A DNA stretch of 64,000 nucleotides from Polaromonas sp. YR568 (GTDB lineage Bacteria; Pseudomonadota; Gammaproteobacteria; Burkholderiales; Burkholderiaceae_C). The notes under the pieces were generated by a model. That model did not search any database, was not told the origin of the DNA, and saw only the letters and a list, made by a program, of their open reading frames with translations. The position numbers and the translations under genes are program-made. Every line of letters begins with the position of its first letter. The stretch's first letter is position 1. The stretch covers positions 124,001 to 188,000 of the forward strand of contig NZ_FPBM01000006.1 in NCBI RefSeq assembly GCF_900116715.1, in the 5' to 3' direction. This document shows positions 37,789-46,885 of the stretch, in pieces.

Positions 37789-37995
37789 TTATTCCGCGAG
37801 CACAACTCTGGTCGTGACCCGGGAGCCCTCCACCAGAGTGGGCAATATCTTCGATAAAACCCACCCATTCGTTCTGGCGTAACTCTTGCCGTTGACGTTC
37901 ATGCTCCAGGGCAAAGCTGGGTTTCCGGTCGGCGTGAAGGAACGGACCAGCTTGTTGCCGCGGTACTGCTCAATGATGAACTCTGAGTTTTTCAT
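37789..37995 (-). CDS. Hypothetical 68-residue protein, first gene of the islet
   Basis: A compact protein, MKNSEFIIEQYRGNKLVRSF at its start, predicted mostly beta with a conserved-looking NVNGKSYARTNGW. It is the upstream end of the minus-strand run that continues to 34619. No family recognised. The short length lowers confidence. Confidence 0.45.
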   Translation of the reverse strand: MKNSEFIIEQYRGNKLVRSFTPTGNPALPWSMNVNGKSYARTNGWVLSKILPTLVEGSRVTTRVVLAE

Positions 37996-38028
37996 GCCTG
38001 TAGTTTCAGTGGTTCGCCCCAGGCTTTC

Positions 38029-39264
38029 TTACTTCACTGTTTTCACATACCGCCCATAAAGCTTCCCGGCCAGCTTTTGCATCACATCGTCCGTATTCGG
38101 CGTTGCCACATTGGTCATGACCACGATGGACGCATCGCGTTCGGTGTCGACCCAGATGTAGGCCTTGTTCATGTTGTTGGAGCCGCCGTGAAAGGCGACC
38201 GGGTAATCCGTCCAGGCCATCTTGGTGGAGGCCCAGCCCAGGGCGTATTGGGCTGCGCCCGCCACGGTGGTGGATGAGGTCGAGGCTGCCGACATGGAGA
38301 TCACCGGTGTCACGAGCTTTTTCATCGTGTCGGGTTTGACGAGGAAGGGCGCGCGTTTGCCTTGCCCTGCCATCCAGCCGCCCCAGGTGGCGAAGTCGAT
38401 CACTGACATATGCGCGGTGCCTGCCGGGCTGATGACGAGCGGGTTGTCCGCTTCGGGGCCGCCAATCATGGCCTTGAGTTTGCCGTCGACCACGACGTGC
38501 CCCAAAGGTGCGTCGAGGCGGCCCAGTGTGGCTTGTGGGCCTATGCCGGCAGTGCTGAGTTTGAGTGGTGTGAACACGCGGTCATAGATCAGCTCTTCCC
38601 ACGATTTTTCGCCCACGCGTTCTATCATGGCGCCGGCCATGGTGTAGCCGAGGTTGGAATAGGCAAAAGACGCGCCGGGCTCACGGGCCAGCGGCTTTGT
38701 CACGGTTTGCTTGACCATCCAGTAGCGCTGCTCGTTGAGGTTGCCGGACTGGAAGACCACCTTGGCCAGCAGTGCGTCAAAGTCCGCGTCGTCCGAGGGC
38801 AGGCCGCTGGTGTGCGAGAGCAACTGGGCAAGCGTGACGCGTTTCACCCCGGCATCCATGCCGGTGGCCAGTTCGGGGAAGACCTGCTCGAAGGTGCTGT
38901 CCCAGCGCAGCTTGCCGGCCTCTACCATCATGGCCGTCATCAGCGAGGTCATGGCCTTGGTGTCGGAGCCGATGTGAAAGCGGTCCTTATGGGTCACCGG
39001 TGCGACGGTGCCGACGCGGCGTGTGCCGCCCGTGCCCACGGCCAGCAGCTTGCCTTTGACCACCACCGCGGCAGCCATTGCCGGAAAGCCCGCCTGCTCA
39101 GCCTCGGCCTTGACCATCGTGTCCAGCGAGGCTTGCGCGCGGGCGCTGCCCAAGGTAGCAAGCGAGCCGGCTACGGCCAGCGCGGTGAGCAGGGCGCTCG
39201 CCGCAAGACGACGGCCAGGTGAACGGAGTGGAGTCGAAGATACGGAAGCGGAAGCCAGCAGCAT
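38029..39264 (-). CDS. Beta-lactamase-family serine hydrolase (class C-like/esterase), exported
   Basis: A 411-residue protein with an N-terminal signal (about 20-42, AASALLTALAVAGSLATLGSARA region). The serine-lysine motif is HIGSDTKAM (SxxK), the Tyr motif is FAYSNLGY, and a later FHGGSNN replaces the KTG of true beta-lactamases. Such proteins are usually esterases or peptidases rather than resistance enzymes. The ATG at 39264 is preferred. It does not look co-transcribed with the islet genes. Confidence 0.88.
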   Translation of the reverse strand: MLLASASVSSTPLRSPGRRLAASALLTALAVAGSLATLGSARAQASLDTMVKAEAEQAGFPAMAAAVVVKGKLLAVGTGGTRRVGTVAPVTHKDRFHIGSDTKAMTSLMTAMMVEAGKLRWDSTFEQVFPELATGMDAGVKRVTLAQLLSHTSGLPSDDADFDALLAKVVFQSGNLNEQRYWMVKQTVTKPLAREPGASFAYSNLGYTMAGAMIERVGEKSWEELIYDRVFTPLKLSTAGIGPQATLGRLDAPLGHVVVDGKLKAMIGGPEADNPLVISPAGTAHMSVIDFATWGGWMAGQGKRAPFLVKPDTMKKLVTPVISMSAASTSSTTVAGAAQYALGWASTKMAWTDYPVAFHGGSNNMNKAYIWVDTERDASIVVMTNVATPNTDDVMQKLAGKLYGRYVKTVK

Positions 39265-39330
39265 GTTGAATCGCCCTTGTGTGAATGAATCAAGAGCCCT
39301 GATTCTCACCCAGCCGCGGCGACCCGCGTA

Positions 39331-39501
39331 TTACAGCTGAAACAGCTGCTTCTTCAACGCCATCTTTTCTTTCTTGCGGATACTCGCTTCAGATTTGCGG
39401 TGCGAGCCGGCCTTGCGTTGCGCCGCAGCCGCCACCAAGGGGTTGCGCGGCTTGGGCCCAGCCAGTTTGATCTTCAGCTTGATCTTGCGGGCCGACCTCA
39501 T
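39331..39501 (-). CDS. Very basic 56-residue conserved protein
   Basis: From the ATG at 39501 the frame reads MRSARKIKLKIKLAGPKPRN, then PLVAAAAQRKAGSHRKSEAS, and ends with KKEKMALKKQLFQL. About a third of the residues are Lys or Arg, with almost no acidic residues. Similar tiny proteins with a PRNPLV..A..RKAGSH core are common in Burkholderiales, to my knowledge without a function. It begins 8 bases after the EamA gene stop, so they are probably one transcript. RNA or ribosome binding would suit the composition but is a guess. Confidence 0.7.
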   Translation of the reverse strand: MRSARKIKLKIKLAGPKPRNPLVAAAAQRKAGSHRKSEASIRKKEKMALKKQLFQL

Positions 39502-39509
39502 CGCCGCAT

Positions 39510-40442
39510 TCAGCCCTTGCGGCCCAGTTTGAGCAGCCCGGTCGACAGCGCCGTGCCAATCACAATCACCACCGCGCAGATGATCATCCAGGCCGTGACG
39601 TGCTCGCCCAGAAAGAGCACGCCATACAGCACGGCAAACACCGGCACCAGGAAGGTGACAGACAGCGCGCGCGGCGGGCCGGCGTTTTCAATCAAGCGGA
39701 AAAAGAGGATGTAGGCCAGGCCGGTGCAAAGCACACCCACTGCCAGCAGCGCCAGCCAGGCATGGGCGCCCGGCATCTGCGCCGGCCACAGCCAGGCGGC
39801 CGGCAATGCCAGGCCCAGCGTTGCGCCGATCTGGCTGCCGGCGGCGGTCACCAGCGGCGGCATGCCGGTGAGGTAGCGCTTGGTGTAGCTGGCCGAGATG
39901 CCGTAGCACAGGCAGGCCAAAAGACAGGCCAGCACGGCCCAGCCGGGCGCGATGCCCGAGGCGTCGGGTTTGAAGGTGGCTTTGTCCCAGGCCAGCATGG
40001 CCACGCCGGCAAAGCCGACGATGAGGCCCAGGATGCGCGAGCCATTGGGCTTGTCTTTGAGCCACAGCCAGGCGATCAGCGCGCCGAACATGGGCACCGT
40101 CGCGTTGAGGATGGCCGACAGCCCGGTGGTGATGGACAGCAGCGCAAACGAAAAGCAGGCAAACGGGATGCCCGAATTGAGGATGCCGATAAAGAAAATC
40201 TTCTTCCAGTTTTGCCTCAGGTGCGGCAGCAGGCCGCGCAGCCAAACGATGGGCAGCAGAAAGAGCGCCGCGATAGCCACGCGCACGGCGGCGGTCGGCA
40301 GCGGGCCAAACTCCACCGTGCTGATGCGCATGAAAAGAAAGGACGAACCCCAGATCGCTGCCAGCATGATGAAGTCGGCGATCCAGCTTTTGGGGGCCGA
40401 TGCGGCGGCGGGCGTGGCCAGCCCGGTGGTAGTTGAGCTCAA
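39510..40442 (-). CDS. EamA/RhaT-type drug/metabolite transporter
   Basis: A 310-residue inner-membrane transporter with ten hydrophobic segments in two EamA repeats. The first repeat includes WGSSFLFMRI and the second ends with GEHVTAWMIICAVVIVIGTAL. Cargo is not predictable. Its ATG overlaps the ogt stop, so the order of transcription is ogt, transporter, small basic protein. Confidence 0.93.
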   Translation of the reverse strand: MSSTTTGLATPAAASAPKSWIADFIMLAAIWGSSFLFMRISTVEFGPLPTAAVRVAIAALFLLPIVWLRGLLPHLRQNWKKIFFIGILNSGIPFACFSFALLSITTGLSAILNATVPMFGALIAWLWLKDKPNGSRILGLIVGFAGVAMLAWDKATFKPDASGIAPGWAVLACLLACLCYGISASYTKRYLTGMPPLVTAAGSQIGATLGLALPAAWLWPAQMPGAHAWLALLAVGVLCTGLAYILFFRLIENAGPPRALSVTFLVPVFAVLYGVLFLGEHVTAWMIICAVVIVIGTALSTGLLKLGRKG

Positions 40443-40972
40443 AACAAAGTCTCCTTCATCTGTGCGCCCTCAAGTTTGAGCAGCGCTGTTTTTTTATCAA
40501 GGCCACCGGCATAACCGGTGAGTGAGCCATCGGAACCTAACACACGGTGGCAGGGCACGATGACGCTGACGGGGTTGCGCCCGACGGCCGCGCCCACTGC
40601 GCGCACGGCGGCTGGTTTGCCGATGCGGTGGCTGAGTTCACCATAGCTGGTGGTGTCGCCCTGCGGAATGGCCAGCAGCGCCTGCCACACCGATTGCTGG
40701 AAGGCCGTTCCATAGGCCAGATCCAGCGGCAAATCAAAGTAGGTGCGTGTGCCGGCGAAGTATTCGGTGAGCTGCGCAATTGCTTGTTTGATCACCGGAT
40801 GGTCGGGGTCTTCGCGCCACACATAAGGCTCCACGAGTTGTGGCGGCAGGTGGCGCTGCCCGGCAAACCAGGTGCCTGCCAGGCCCTTGTCGGTCGCGGC
40901 AATGATCATCTTGCCCAGCGGGCTTTGAAATGTGGTTTGAACAATGGAGTTGTCGAATTTCATCTTGGTCAC
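40439..40972 (-). CDS. ogt: Methylated-DNA–protein-cysteine methyltransferase
   Basis: A 177-residue suicide repair protein that takes alkyl groups from O6-alkylguanine. The acceptor cysteine is in IVPCHRVLGSDGSLTGYAGG, preceded by the helix-turn-helix TTSYGELSHRIGKPAAVRAVGAA. Upstream on the same strand lies the Ada/AlkA fusion, so the two form an alkylation-repair neighbourhood. About 270 bases without a gene (40973-41244) separate them. Confidence 0.95.
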   Translation of the reverse strand: MTKMKFDNSIVQTTFQSPLGKMIIAATDKGLAGTWFAGQRHLPPQLVEPYVWREDPDHPVIKQAIAQLTEYFAGTRTYFDLPLDLAYGTAFQQSVWQALLAIPQGDTTSYGELSHRIGKPAAVRAVGAAVGRNPVSVIVPCHRVLGSDGSLTGYAGGLDKKTALLKLEGAQMKETLF

Positions 40973-41244
40973 CTTTTGAGTGGTTAAGCCTTGCCTGATC
41001 TCTCAGGCCTTCATGTCATTCAGGGCTGTAGCCCTTTAAAAACAGGCGCCGGCAGCTATTGGTTTGCTGGCAATGCCGCCCGCCGCCTTTTGACGCCCCG
41101 GGCCGGTGAAGCCTGGCTTTGGCCACTCGACGGCGATGGTCGCCCGAAGGCGCCATTCCGTCCAATGAAATCGAAGCCCTGCATTCATTCCGTAAATGCA
41201 TAAATCACCGGGGGTCGCGGAATCAATTAACCGAAGCCGCGCCG

Positions 41245-42753
41245 TCAGCCGGGGCGCTCCAGCGTGCCGCTCCAGGCGCGGATCACTGCATAGCTGCGCC
41301 AGGGTTTCCAGGCGGCGGAGGCTTCCTCAGCTTCCCGTGCCGGGTTCTTTTTGCCTTGCACGCCCAAGGCTTTGTGCAAGGCCACATCACCTGCCGGAAA
41401 GGCGTCGGGCCAGCGCAGGGCGCGCATCGCGATGTACTGCGCCGTCCAGTCGCCTATGCCTGGCAATTCTTTCAGCGTGGCCATCGTGGCGTTCACGTCG
41501 GCGCCGCTATGCAACTGCAGCCGTTTGCTGGCGACCGCCTCGGCAATGCCCACAATGGCCGCCTGCCGCTGCTTCACGATGCCCAGTTGCCCCAGCGCAT
41601 CGCCACTGGCGGCAGCCAGCACGGCCGGTGAGGGGAAGAGGCGCGTGAGCTGCGGCCACGGTGTCTCGACCGGCTCGCCAAAGCGGTCCACCATGCGCTG
41701 CGCCAGGGTGCGCGCCGCGGCCACGGTGATCTGCTGGCCCAGCACGGCGCGCACGGCCAGCTCGTAGCCGCACAACGCACCCGGCACACGCAGGCCGTCG
41801 CCGTCAGGAAAGCTCTCGTGCAGCACGCTGTTGATGGTGACGGGGTCGGCATCCAGGTCAAAGGTGGTGCGCACGCGGCGTATCACCAGCGGCAGCACTT
41901 CGCGCAGCGAATCACTCACGCGCAGCACCAGTTGCGAGCGGCTCTCGTCAAAGCTGGCCAGCAGCCAGCCGGCATGCAGCTTGCCATTGGCCTCGACGCT
42001 GAAGGTGCGGCCCAGCGCGGGTTGTGCGGCGTCGGGCGTGACGAATTCAATGGCGTTGATGCAGCGCTTGGTGAAAAAAGCCAGCATGGCCTGCACGTCA
42101 TAGGGCGGGCGGTAGCCCAGCCGCACGGTCACGCCTTCGCCCACCTCGCCGACGCGGGCCGGGCCCTGGCGCCGCAACTGCGTGGGGTTGAGTTTGTAGT
42201 GCTCTACAAAAGCCGCGTTAAAGCGCCGCACGCTGGCAAAGCCGCTGATCAGTGCCACCTGCGTGATCGGCAGGTTGGTGTCGGCCAGCAATTGTTTGGC
42301 GGTATGCAGCCGGTGCGTTTGCAAATACTGCATGGGCGAGACGCCAAACTGCGCCTCAAATATCCGGCGCACATGGCGGTCACTCACGCCCAGCTTGGCG
42401 GCCAGCTTTTCGACTGAAGGGGCTTCTTCGGCCCAGACCTCGGGTTCGTCCAGCAGGCGGGCCGCCTGGTGGGCCAGGATGTAAGAGGCATCCTGGATGG
42501 ACCAGACGACAGAATGCGGCGCCAGCTCGGGCCGGCAGCGCAGGCAGGGGCGAAAGCCCGCATTCTCGGCCTGCGCGGCATGGTGAAAGAAGCGGCAGTT
42601 CTCGCGCTTGGGCGTTTTCACGCTGCAGACCGGGCGGCAGTAGATGCCGGTGGAGGTCACGCCGGTGAAAAAGCTGCCGTCAAAACGGGCGTCCCGCGCC
42701 TTCAGGGCGAGGTAGCAGTCGTTGTCGGCAAGAGGGGTGGTTTCGCGGTTCAT
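41245..42753 (-). CDS. alkA: Ada/AlkA fusion: Zn-Cys methyl acceptor + AraC-type HTH + 3-methyladenine DNA glycosylase
   Basis: A 502-residue multi-domain protein. Residues 1-80 are the Ada zinc domain with the four cysteines in STGIYCRPVC and FRPCLRCRPE, where one accepts methyl from phosphotriesters. Residues about 95-190 are an AraC-type HTH (LGVSDRHVRRIFEAQFGVSP). From about 200 on is AlkA, with the N-terminal AlkA domain and helix-hairpin-helix LKELPGIGDWTAQYIAMRALRWPDAFPAGD containing the catalytic Asp. It can both sense methylation damage and remove alkylated bases. Start ATG at 42753 (MNRETTPLADND). Confidence 0.95.
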   Translation of the reverse strand: MNRETTPLADNDCYLALKARDARFDGSFFTGVTSTGIYCRPVCSVKTPKRENCRFFHHAAQAENAGFRPCLRCRPELAPHSVVWSIQDASYILAHQAARLLDEPEVWAEEAPSVEKLAAKLGVSDRHVRRIFEAQFGVSPMQYLQTHRLHTAKQLLADTNLPITQVALISGFASVRRFNAAFVEHYKLNPTQLRRQGPARVGEVGEGVTVRLGYRPPYDVQAMLAFFTKRCINAIEFVTPDAAQPALGRTFSVEANGKLHAGWLLASFDESRSQLVLRVSDSLREVLPLVIRRVRTTFDLDADPVTINSVLHESFPDGDGLRVPGALCGYELAVRAVLGQQITVAAARTLAQRMVDRFGEPVETPWPQLTRLFPSPAVLAAASGDALGQLGIVKQRQAAIVGIAEAVASKRLQLHSGADVNATMATLKELPGIGDWTAQYIAMRALRWPDAFPAGDVALHKALGVQGKKNPAREAEEASAAWKPWRSYAVIRAWSGTLERPG

Positions 42754-42983
42754 GGAAGAAATGATACGCCGCAGGGCGGCTTTCACTAGCCGTTTTCGGA
42801 CATGTCCCTGAGGGCCTGAAAACCTCCGTTTTGGGGCTGGTCCGGCTGGTTTGTGAGGGGCTGCAATAGTCTGAACGGACCTGCCCGAAACGGCTGTGGC
42901 CTACAGCCGATGCGGGGGACGGCCCCTACAATGAAATCAGGCTTCGGCCTCCCGCCATTCAAGACTCCCAGGAACCCGCCTCA

Positions 42984-44369
42984 ATGCAAATCAACCCGTC
43001 CATCTTCAAGGCCTATGACATCCGCGGCGTGGTGCCGTCCACCATCCATGAAGACATGGCCGAGGCGTTGGGCAAGGCATTTGGCATGGCGGCGCTGGCC
43101 GAAGGTGAAAAGGCCGTCGCCGTGGGTCGTGACGGCCGGCTCAGCGGGCCTGCGCTCAGCGCGGCGCTGATGCGCGGCCTGGCCGCTACCGGCATCGACG
43201 TTATTGATGTGGGCATGGTGACCACGCCCATGCTGTACTTCGCGGCCAGCACGCTGGCGGGCTCGGGCATTCAGGTCACCGGCAGCCACAACCCCAAGGA
43301 CTACAACGGCTTCAAGATGGTGCTGGCCGGCCGGGCGATCTACGGTGAAGAAATCCAGGGTTTGCGCCGTGTGATTGAGGGCGAAAAATGGGTGTTGCCG
43401 TCACAGGCCGGCACGATTCGTCAGGTCGATGTGGGCACGGCTTACCGCGACCGCATCGTCTCCGGCATCAAGCTGGAGCGCCCCATGAAAATCGTCATCG
43501 ACTCCGGCAACGGCATTGCCGGCGCATCGGCCCCCGCCATCTTCCGCGCGCTGGGCTGCGAGGTGACTGAGCTGTTCAGCGAAGTGGACGGCAACTTTCC
43601 CAACCATCACCCCGACCCCAGCAAGCCCGAAAACCTGCAAGACCTCATCAAGGCCCTGCAAAGCGGCGACGCCGAGCTGGGCCTGGCCTTTGATGGCGAT
43701 GGTGACCGCCTTGGCATCGTCACCAAAGACGGCCAGAACATCTACCCCGACCGGCAGATGATGCTGTTTGCCCGCGACGTGCTGTCACGTGTGCCGGGCG
43801 GCACGATTTTGTTTGACGTGAAGTGCTCGCAGCGCCTGGCGCCCGAGATCGAAGCCGCCGGCGGTACAGCGATGATGTACAAGACCGGCCACTCGCTGAT
43901 AAAGGCCAGGATGAAAGAGGTCAACTCCCCGCTGGGCGGCGAGATGAGCGGCCACATCTTCTTCAAGGAACGCTGGTACGGCTTTGATGACGGCACCTAT
44001 GCAGGCGCGCGCCTGCTGGAGATTTTGAGCCGCGTGCCCGACGCCGGCATCGTGCTCAATGCCTTGCCGACCAGCTTCAGCACGCCTGAGCTGAATGTGG
44101 CCTGCAAAGAGGGTGAGCCGCATACGGTGGTGGAGGCGCTGATCAAATCTGCGAAGTTTGCGGCGCCTGCCAAGATCTCGACGATTGATGGTGTGCGTGT
44201 GGACTGGCCGGACGGCTTTGGCCTGATTCGCGCGTCCAACACCACGCCGGTGCTGGTGTTGCGTTTTGAAGGCCACACCCAGCAGGCCCTGGAGCGCATT
44301 GAGGCCGACATGCTGGCCCTCCTGCGCAGCGTCAAACCTGACGCGAGCTTCGCGGCGGCAGCGCACTAA
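42984..44369 (+). CDS. Phosphomannomutase/phosphoglucomutase
   Basis: A 461-residue alpha-D-phosphohexomutase. The phosphoserine loop is VTGSHNPKDYNGFKM, the metal-binding loop DGDGDRLGIV, the sugar loop GGEMSGHIFF and the phosphate-binding loop RASNTTPVLVLRFEG. It interconverts hexose-1- and 6-phosphates for surface polysaccharide and LPS, which fits waaC and waaA directly downstream. The AlgC-type bifunctional specificity is likely but not certain. Confidence 0.95.
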   Translation: MQINPSIFKAYDIRGVVPSTIHEDMAEALGKAFGMAALAEGEKAVAVGRDGRLSGPALSAALMRGLAATGIDVIDVGMVTTPMLYFAASTLAGSGIQVTGSHNPKDYNGFKMVLAGRAIYGEEIQGLRRVIEGEKWVLPSQAGTIRQVDVGTAYRDRIVSGIKLERPMKIVIDSGNGIAGASAPAIFRALGCEVTELFSEVDGNFPNHHPDPSKPENLQDLIKALQSGDAELGLAFDGDGDRLGIVTKDGQNIYPDRQMMLFARDVLSRVPGGTILFDVKCSQRLAPEIEAAGGTAMMYKTGHSLIKARMKEVNSPLGGEMSGHIFFKERWYGFDDGTYAGARLLEILSRVPDAGIVLNALPTSFSTPELNVACKEGEPHTVVEALIKSAKFAAPAKISTIDGVRVDWPDGFGLIRASNTTPVLVLRFEGHTQQALERIEADMLALLRSVKPDASFAAAAH

Positions 44370-44448
44370 GAAACTGCCTTTTTTGAGGTTTCCCCGGCCC
44401 GGGGGCGTTCTGCGGTGAAAATCAGCGTTTTCCGCTTTCACGCTCTTC

Positions 44449-45483
44449 ATGAAAATTCTCCTGGTCAAGCTGTCCTCGCTCGGTGACGTGGTGCATACCC
44501 TGCCGGTAGTGCAAGACATCCTTACCGCGTTGCCGGGGGCGCAGATTGACTGGTTGGTGGAAAAGGCCTTTGCGCCGCTGCTGGCGCGCGCAGGCGGCCT
44601 GCACCGGGTCATCCCATGCGAAATCCGCCGCTGGCGCAAATCCTTCTGGAAAGCTGAAACACGCCAGGCGTGGGGTGCGTTCAAGCGCGACCTGCAGCAG
44701 GAGGCCTACGACGCCGTGATCGATCTGCAGGGGCTGACCAAGTCCGCCGTGGTGGCGCGGCTGGCGGCCCTGGCGCCGGGCGGCAAGCGTTACGCCCTGG
44801 CCAACCAGACCGATGGCTCGGGCTACGAAGCACCCACGCGCTGGGTGGCTGATGTGGCGATTGCGGTCGAGCCGCACATTCATGCGGTGCGACGATCGCG
44901 TGAACTGGCCGCAAAGGCCCTGGGCTACACCCTGCAGGGTGCTCCAAAATTCAAACTGAAAGTGCCTGAAAACCAAGCGGGAAGGGCGCAAGCCGCTCCT
45001 GAAAAAATAGCAGATGGTCCAGGCGCCTCGTGCGTCGCATTTGTCCATGGCACCTCGCGGGCCGACAAAGAGTGGCCGCTAGCCCACTGGATCGCCCTGG
45101 GCCAGCGCCTGAACGCCGCCGGTTACCAAGTGGCGCTGGCGCATGGCAGCGCCGGTGAGCTGGCCACCAGCCAGGCGATTGCCGATGCGCTCAACCGTAC
45201 CGCGCCAGCCATGGCGGTCGTATGGCCGCTGCTGCCGCTGGACGCCCTGACGGACGAACTCGCACAGTGCACCGGCGTGATCGGCGTGGACAGCGGCGTG
45301 AGCCACATCGCCGTGGCGCTCGACTTGCCGCATGTGCAGATCTACAACTTCGACACCGCCTGGCGCACCGGGCCCGAGGCCAGCGGCCCCGGCGCGCGGC
45401 AAGTGAGCGTGTTCGCTCAGCCCGAGCCCGGCGTCGACGCCGTCTGGCAAGCCTGGCTGGCCTGTAGCGGGGCGCCGGCATGA
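44449..45483 (+). CDS. waaC: LPS heptosyltransferase I
   Basis: This GT9 glycosyltransferase adds the first heptose to Kdo2-lipid A. The opening MKILLVKLSSLGDVVHTLP and IDWLVEKAFAPL are diagnostic, and the ADP-heptose site appears as SCVAFVHGTSRADKEWP and CTGVIGVDSGVSHIAVALD. 344 residues. A short linker between the two GT-B halves (about residues 178-195) contains a coding mini-repeat (44995-45013). Its stop overlaps the waaA start. Confidence 0.94.
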   Translation: MKILLVKLSSLGDVVHTLPVVQDILTALPGAQIDWLVEKAFAPLLARAGGLHRVIPCEIRRWRKSFWKAETRQAWGAFKRDLQQEAYDAVIDLQGLTKSAVVARLAALAPGGKRYALANQTDGSGYEAPTRWVADVAIAVEPHIHAVRRSRELAAKALGYTLQGAPKFKLKVPENQAGRAQAAPEKIADGPGASCVAFVHGTSRADKEWPLAHWIALGQRLNAAGYQVALAHGSAGELATSQAIADALNRTAPAMAVVWPLLPLDALTDELAQCTGVIGVDSGVSHIAVALDLPHVQIYNFDTAWRTGPEASGPGARQVSVFAQPEPGVDAVWQAWLACSGAPA

Positions 45484-46865
45484 GCGATATCGCCTTCAAG
45501 CTCTATTCGCTGCTGATGTGGCTGGGCCAACCGCTGCTGCGCCGCAAGCTGGCGCGGCGCGGCAAGCAGGAGCCCGGTTACCTGCAGGCGGTAGAAGAGC
45601 GGTTTGGCCGCTACACGCAGCCGGCTGAAACTGCCTCTGAATTAATCTGGGTGCATGCCGTGTCGTTGGGCGAAACGCGCACGGCGGCTATTTTGCTCAA
45701 GGTCCTGCGCACGCAGCACCCGGGTCTGCGCATATTGCTGACGCACGGCACCGCCACCGGCCGCGCCGAAGGCGTGGCACTGCTGCAACCCGGCGATGTG
45801 CAGGTGTGGCAGCCCTGGGACAGCGCGGGTGCGGTGGCGCGCTTTTTTGACCATTTCAAGCCGCGGCTGGGCCTCTTGATGGAAACCGAGATCTGGCCCA
45901 CCCTGGTGAGCACCGCGCAGCAGCGCGCTGTGCCGCTGGTGCTGGTCAACGGGCGGCTGTCTGAAAAGTCTCTCCAGCAGGCGCTGAAGATCTCGCCGCT
46001 CTCCATGCCCGCCTACGCCGCGCTGTCGGCCGTGTACGCCCAGACCGACGACGATGCGCAGCGCTTTCGCCGGGCCGGCGCCACGGTGGCCGGGGTGTTC
46101 GGTAACCTGAAATTCGATGCAGCGGCCGACGATGCCCAGCAGGAAAAAGGCAAGATCTGGCGCCGCACGCTGGCACTGCCGGTGCTGATGTTTGCCAGCT
46201 CGCGTGAGGGCGAGGAAGCGCTGTTCCTGAAAGAGATCAGTGCACAGGCCCAGTCGGAACGTGCGCAGGAGGCCGGCAACACCGCAGTCAGCGAATCCCA
46301 GCCCGGCGAGTTACCGGCCGGTGTGCAAGGCACGGGAAGCCGCTTCAAGGTGCTGCTGGTGCCGCGCCACCCGCAGCGTTTCAATGAGGTCGAGGCGCTG
46401 GTCCAGCAGCACGGCCTGCGCGTGTCGCGCCGCTCAGGCTGGGACGACGCGGCAGGTGGCCCGGCGGCCGGCGATGCGCAGGAGGCCGATGTCTGGCTGG
46501 GCGACTCGCTGGGCGAGATGGCCCTGTATTTTTCGATGAGCGACGTCGCCCTGCTGGGCGGCAGCTTCGCACCCCTGGGCGGGCAAAACCTGATTGAAGC
46601 CGCCGCGTGCGGCTGCCCGGTGGTCATGGGCCCCCACACCTTCAACTTCACCGAAGCCGCCGAACTGGCGGTGGAAGAAGGTGCAGCCCGGCGTGTGGTC
46701 GACATGGAGCAAGGCGTGCGCGCCGCCCGCAAGCTGATGGACAAACCCGAAGCCCGTGCCGCTGCCGTGGCTGCAGGCCTGGCTTTTGCGGACCGTAACC
46801 GTGGTGCTACAGCGAAGACTGTTAGCGCTCTAGAGGGTTTTTTGAGCGGACGCGGGGCTTCTTAA
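45480..46865 (+). CDS. waaA: 3-deoxy-D-manno-octulosonic acid (Kdo) transferase
   Basis: A membrane-anchored GT-B enzyme that attaches Kdo to lipid IVA. The N terminus has the hydrophobic anchor (KLYSLLMWLGQPLL) and WVHAVSLGETRTA with the catalytic Glu. The C-terminal part has LLGGSFAPLGGQNLIEAAACGCPVVMGPHTFNF. 461 residues is slightly long, with an extra loop near 255-280. Coupled to waaC by a 4-base overlap. The last codons contain a short repeat-like stretch (46804-46828). Confidence 0.94.
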   Translation: MSDIAFKLYSLLMWLGQPLLRRKLARRGKQEPGYLQAVEERFGRYTQPAETASELIWVHAVSLGETRTAAILLKVLRTQHPGLRILLTHGTATGRAEGVALLQPGDVQVWQPWDSAGAVARFFDHFKPRLGLLMETEIWPTLVSTAQQRAVPLVLVNGRLSEKSLQQALKISPLSMPAYAALSAVYAQTDDDAQRFRRAGATVAGVFGNLKFDAAADDAQQEKGKIWRRTLALPVLMFASSREGEEALFLKEISAQAQSERAQEAGNTAVSESQPGELPAGVQGTGSRFKVLLVPRHPQRFNEVEALVQQHGLRVSRRSGWDDAAGGPAAGDAQEADVWLGDSLGEMALYFSMSDVALLGGSFAPLGGQNLIEAAACGCPVVMGPHTFNFTEAAELAVEEGAARRVVDMEQGVRAARKLMDKPEARAAAVAAGLAFADRNRGATAKTVSALEGFLSGRGAS

Positions 46866-46885
46866 ACCCAGCATGAGCGCCGGAA

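Noticed and set aside
41031..41050. GGGCTGTAGCCC followed by TTTAAAAA as a terminator
   Set aside because: The loop is only 2 bases and the T-run is too short; it is not a convincing terminator.
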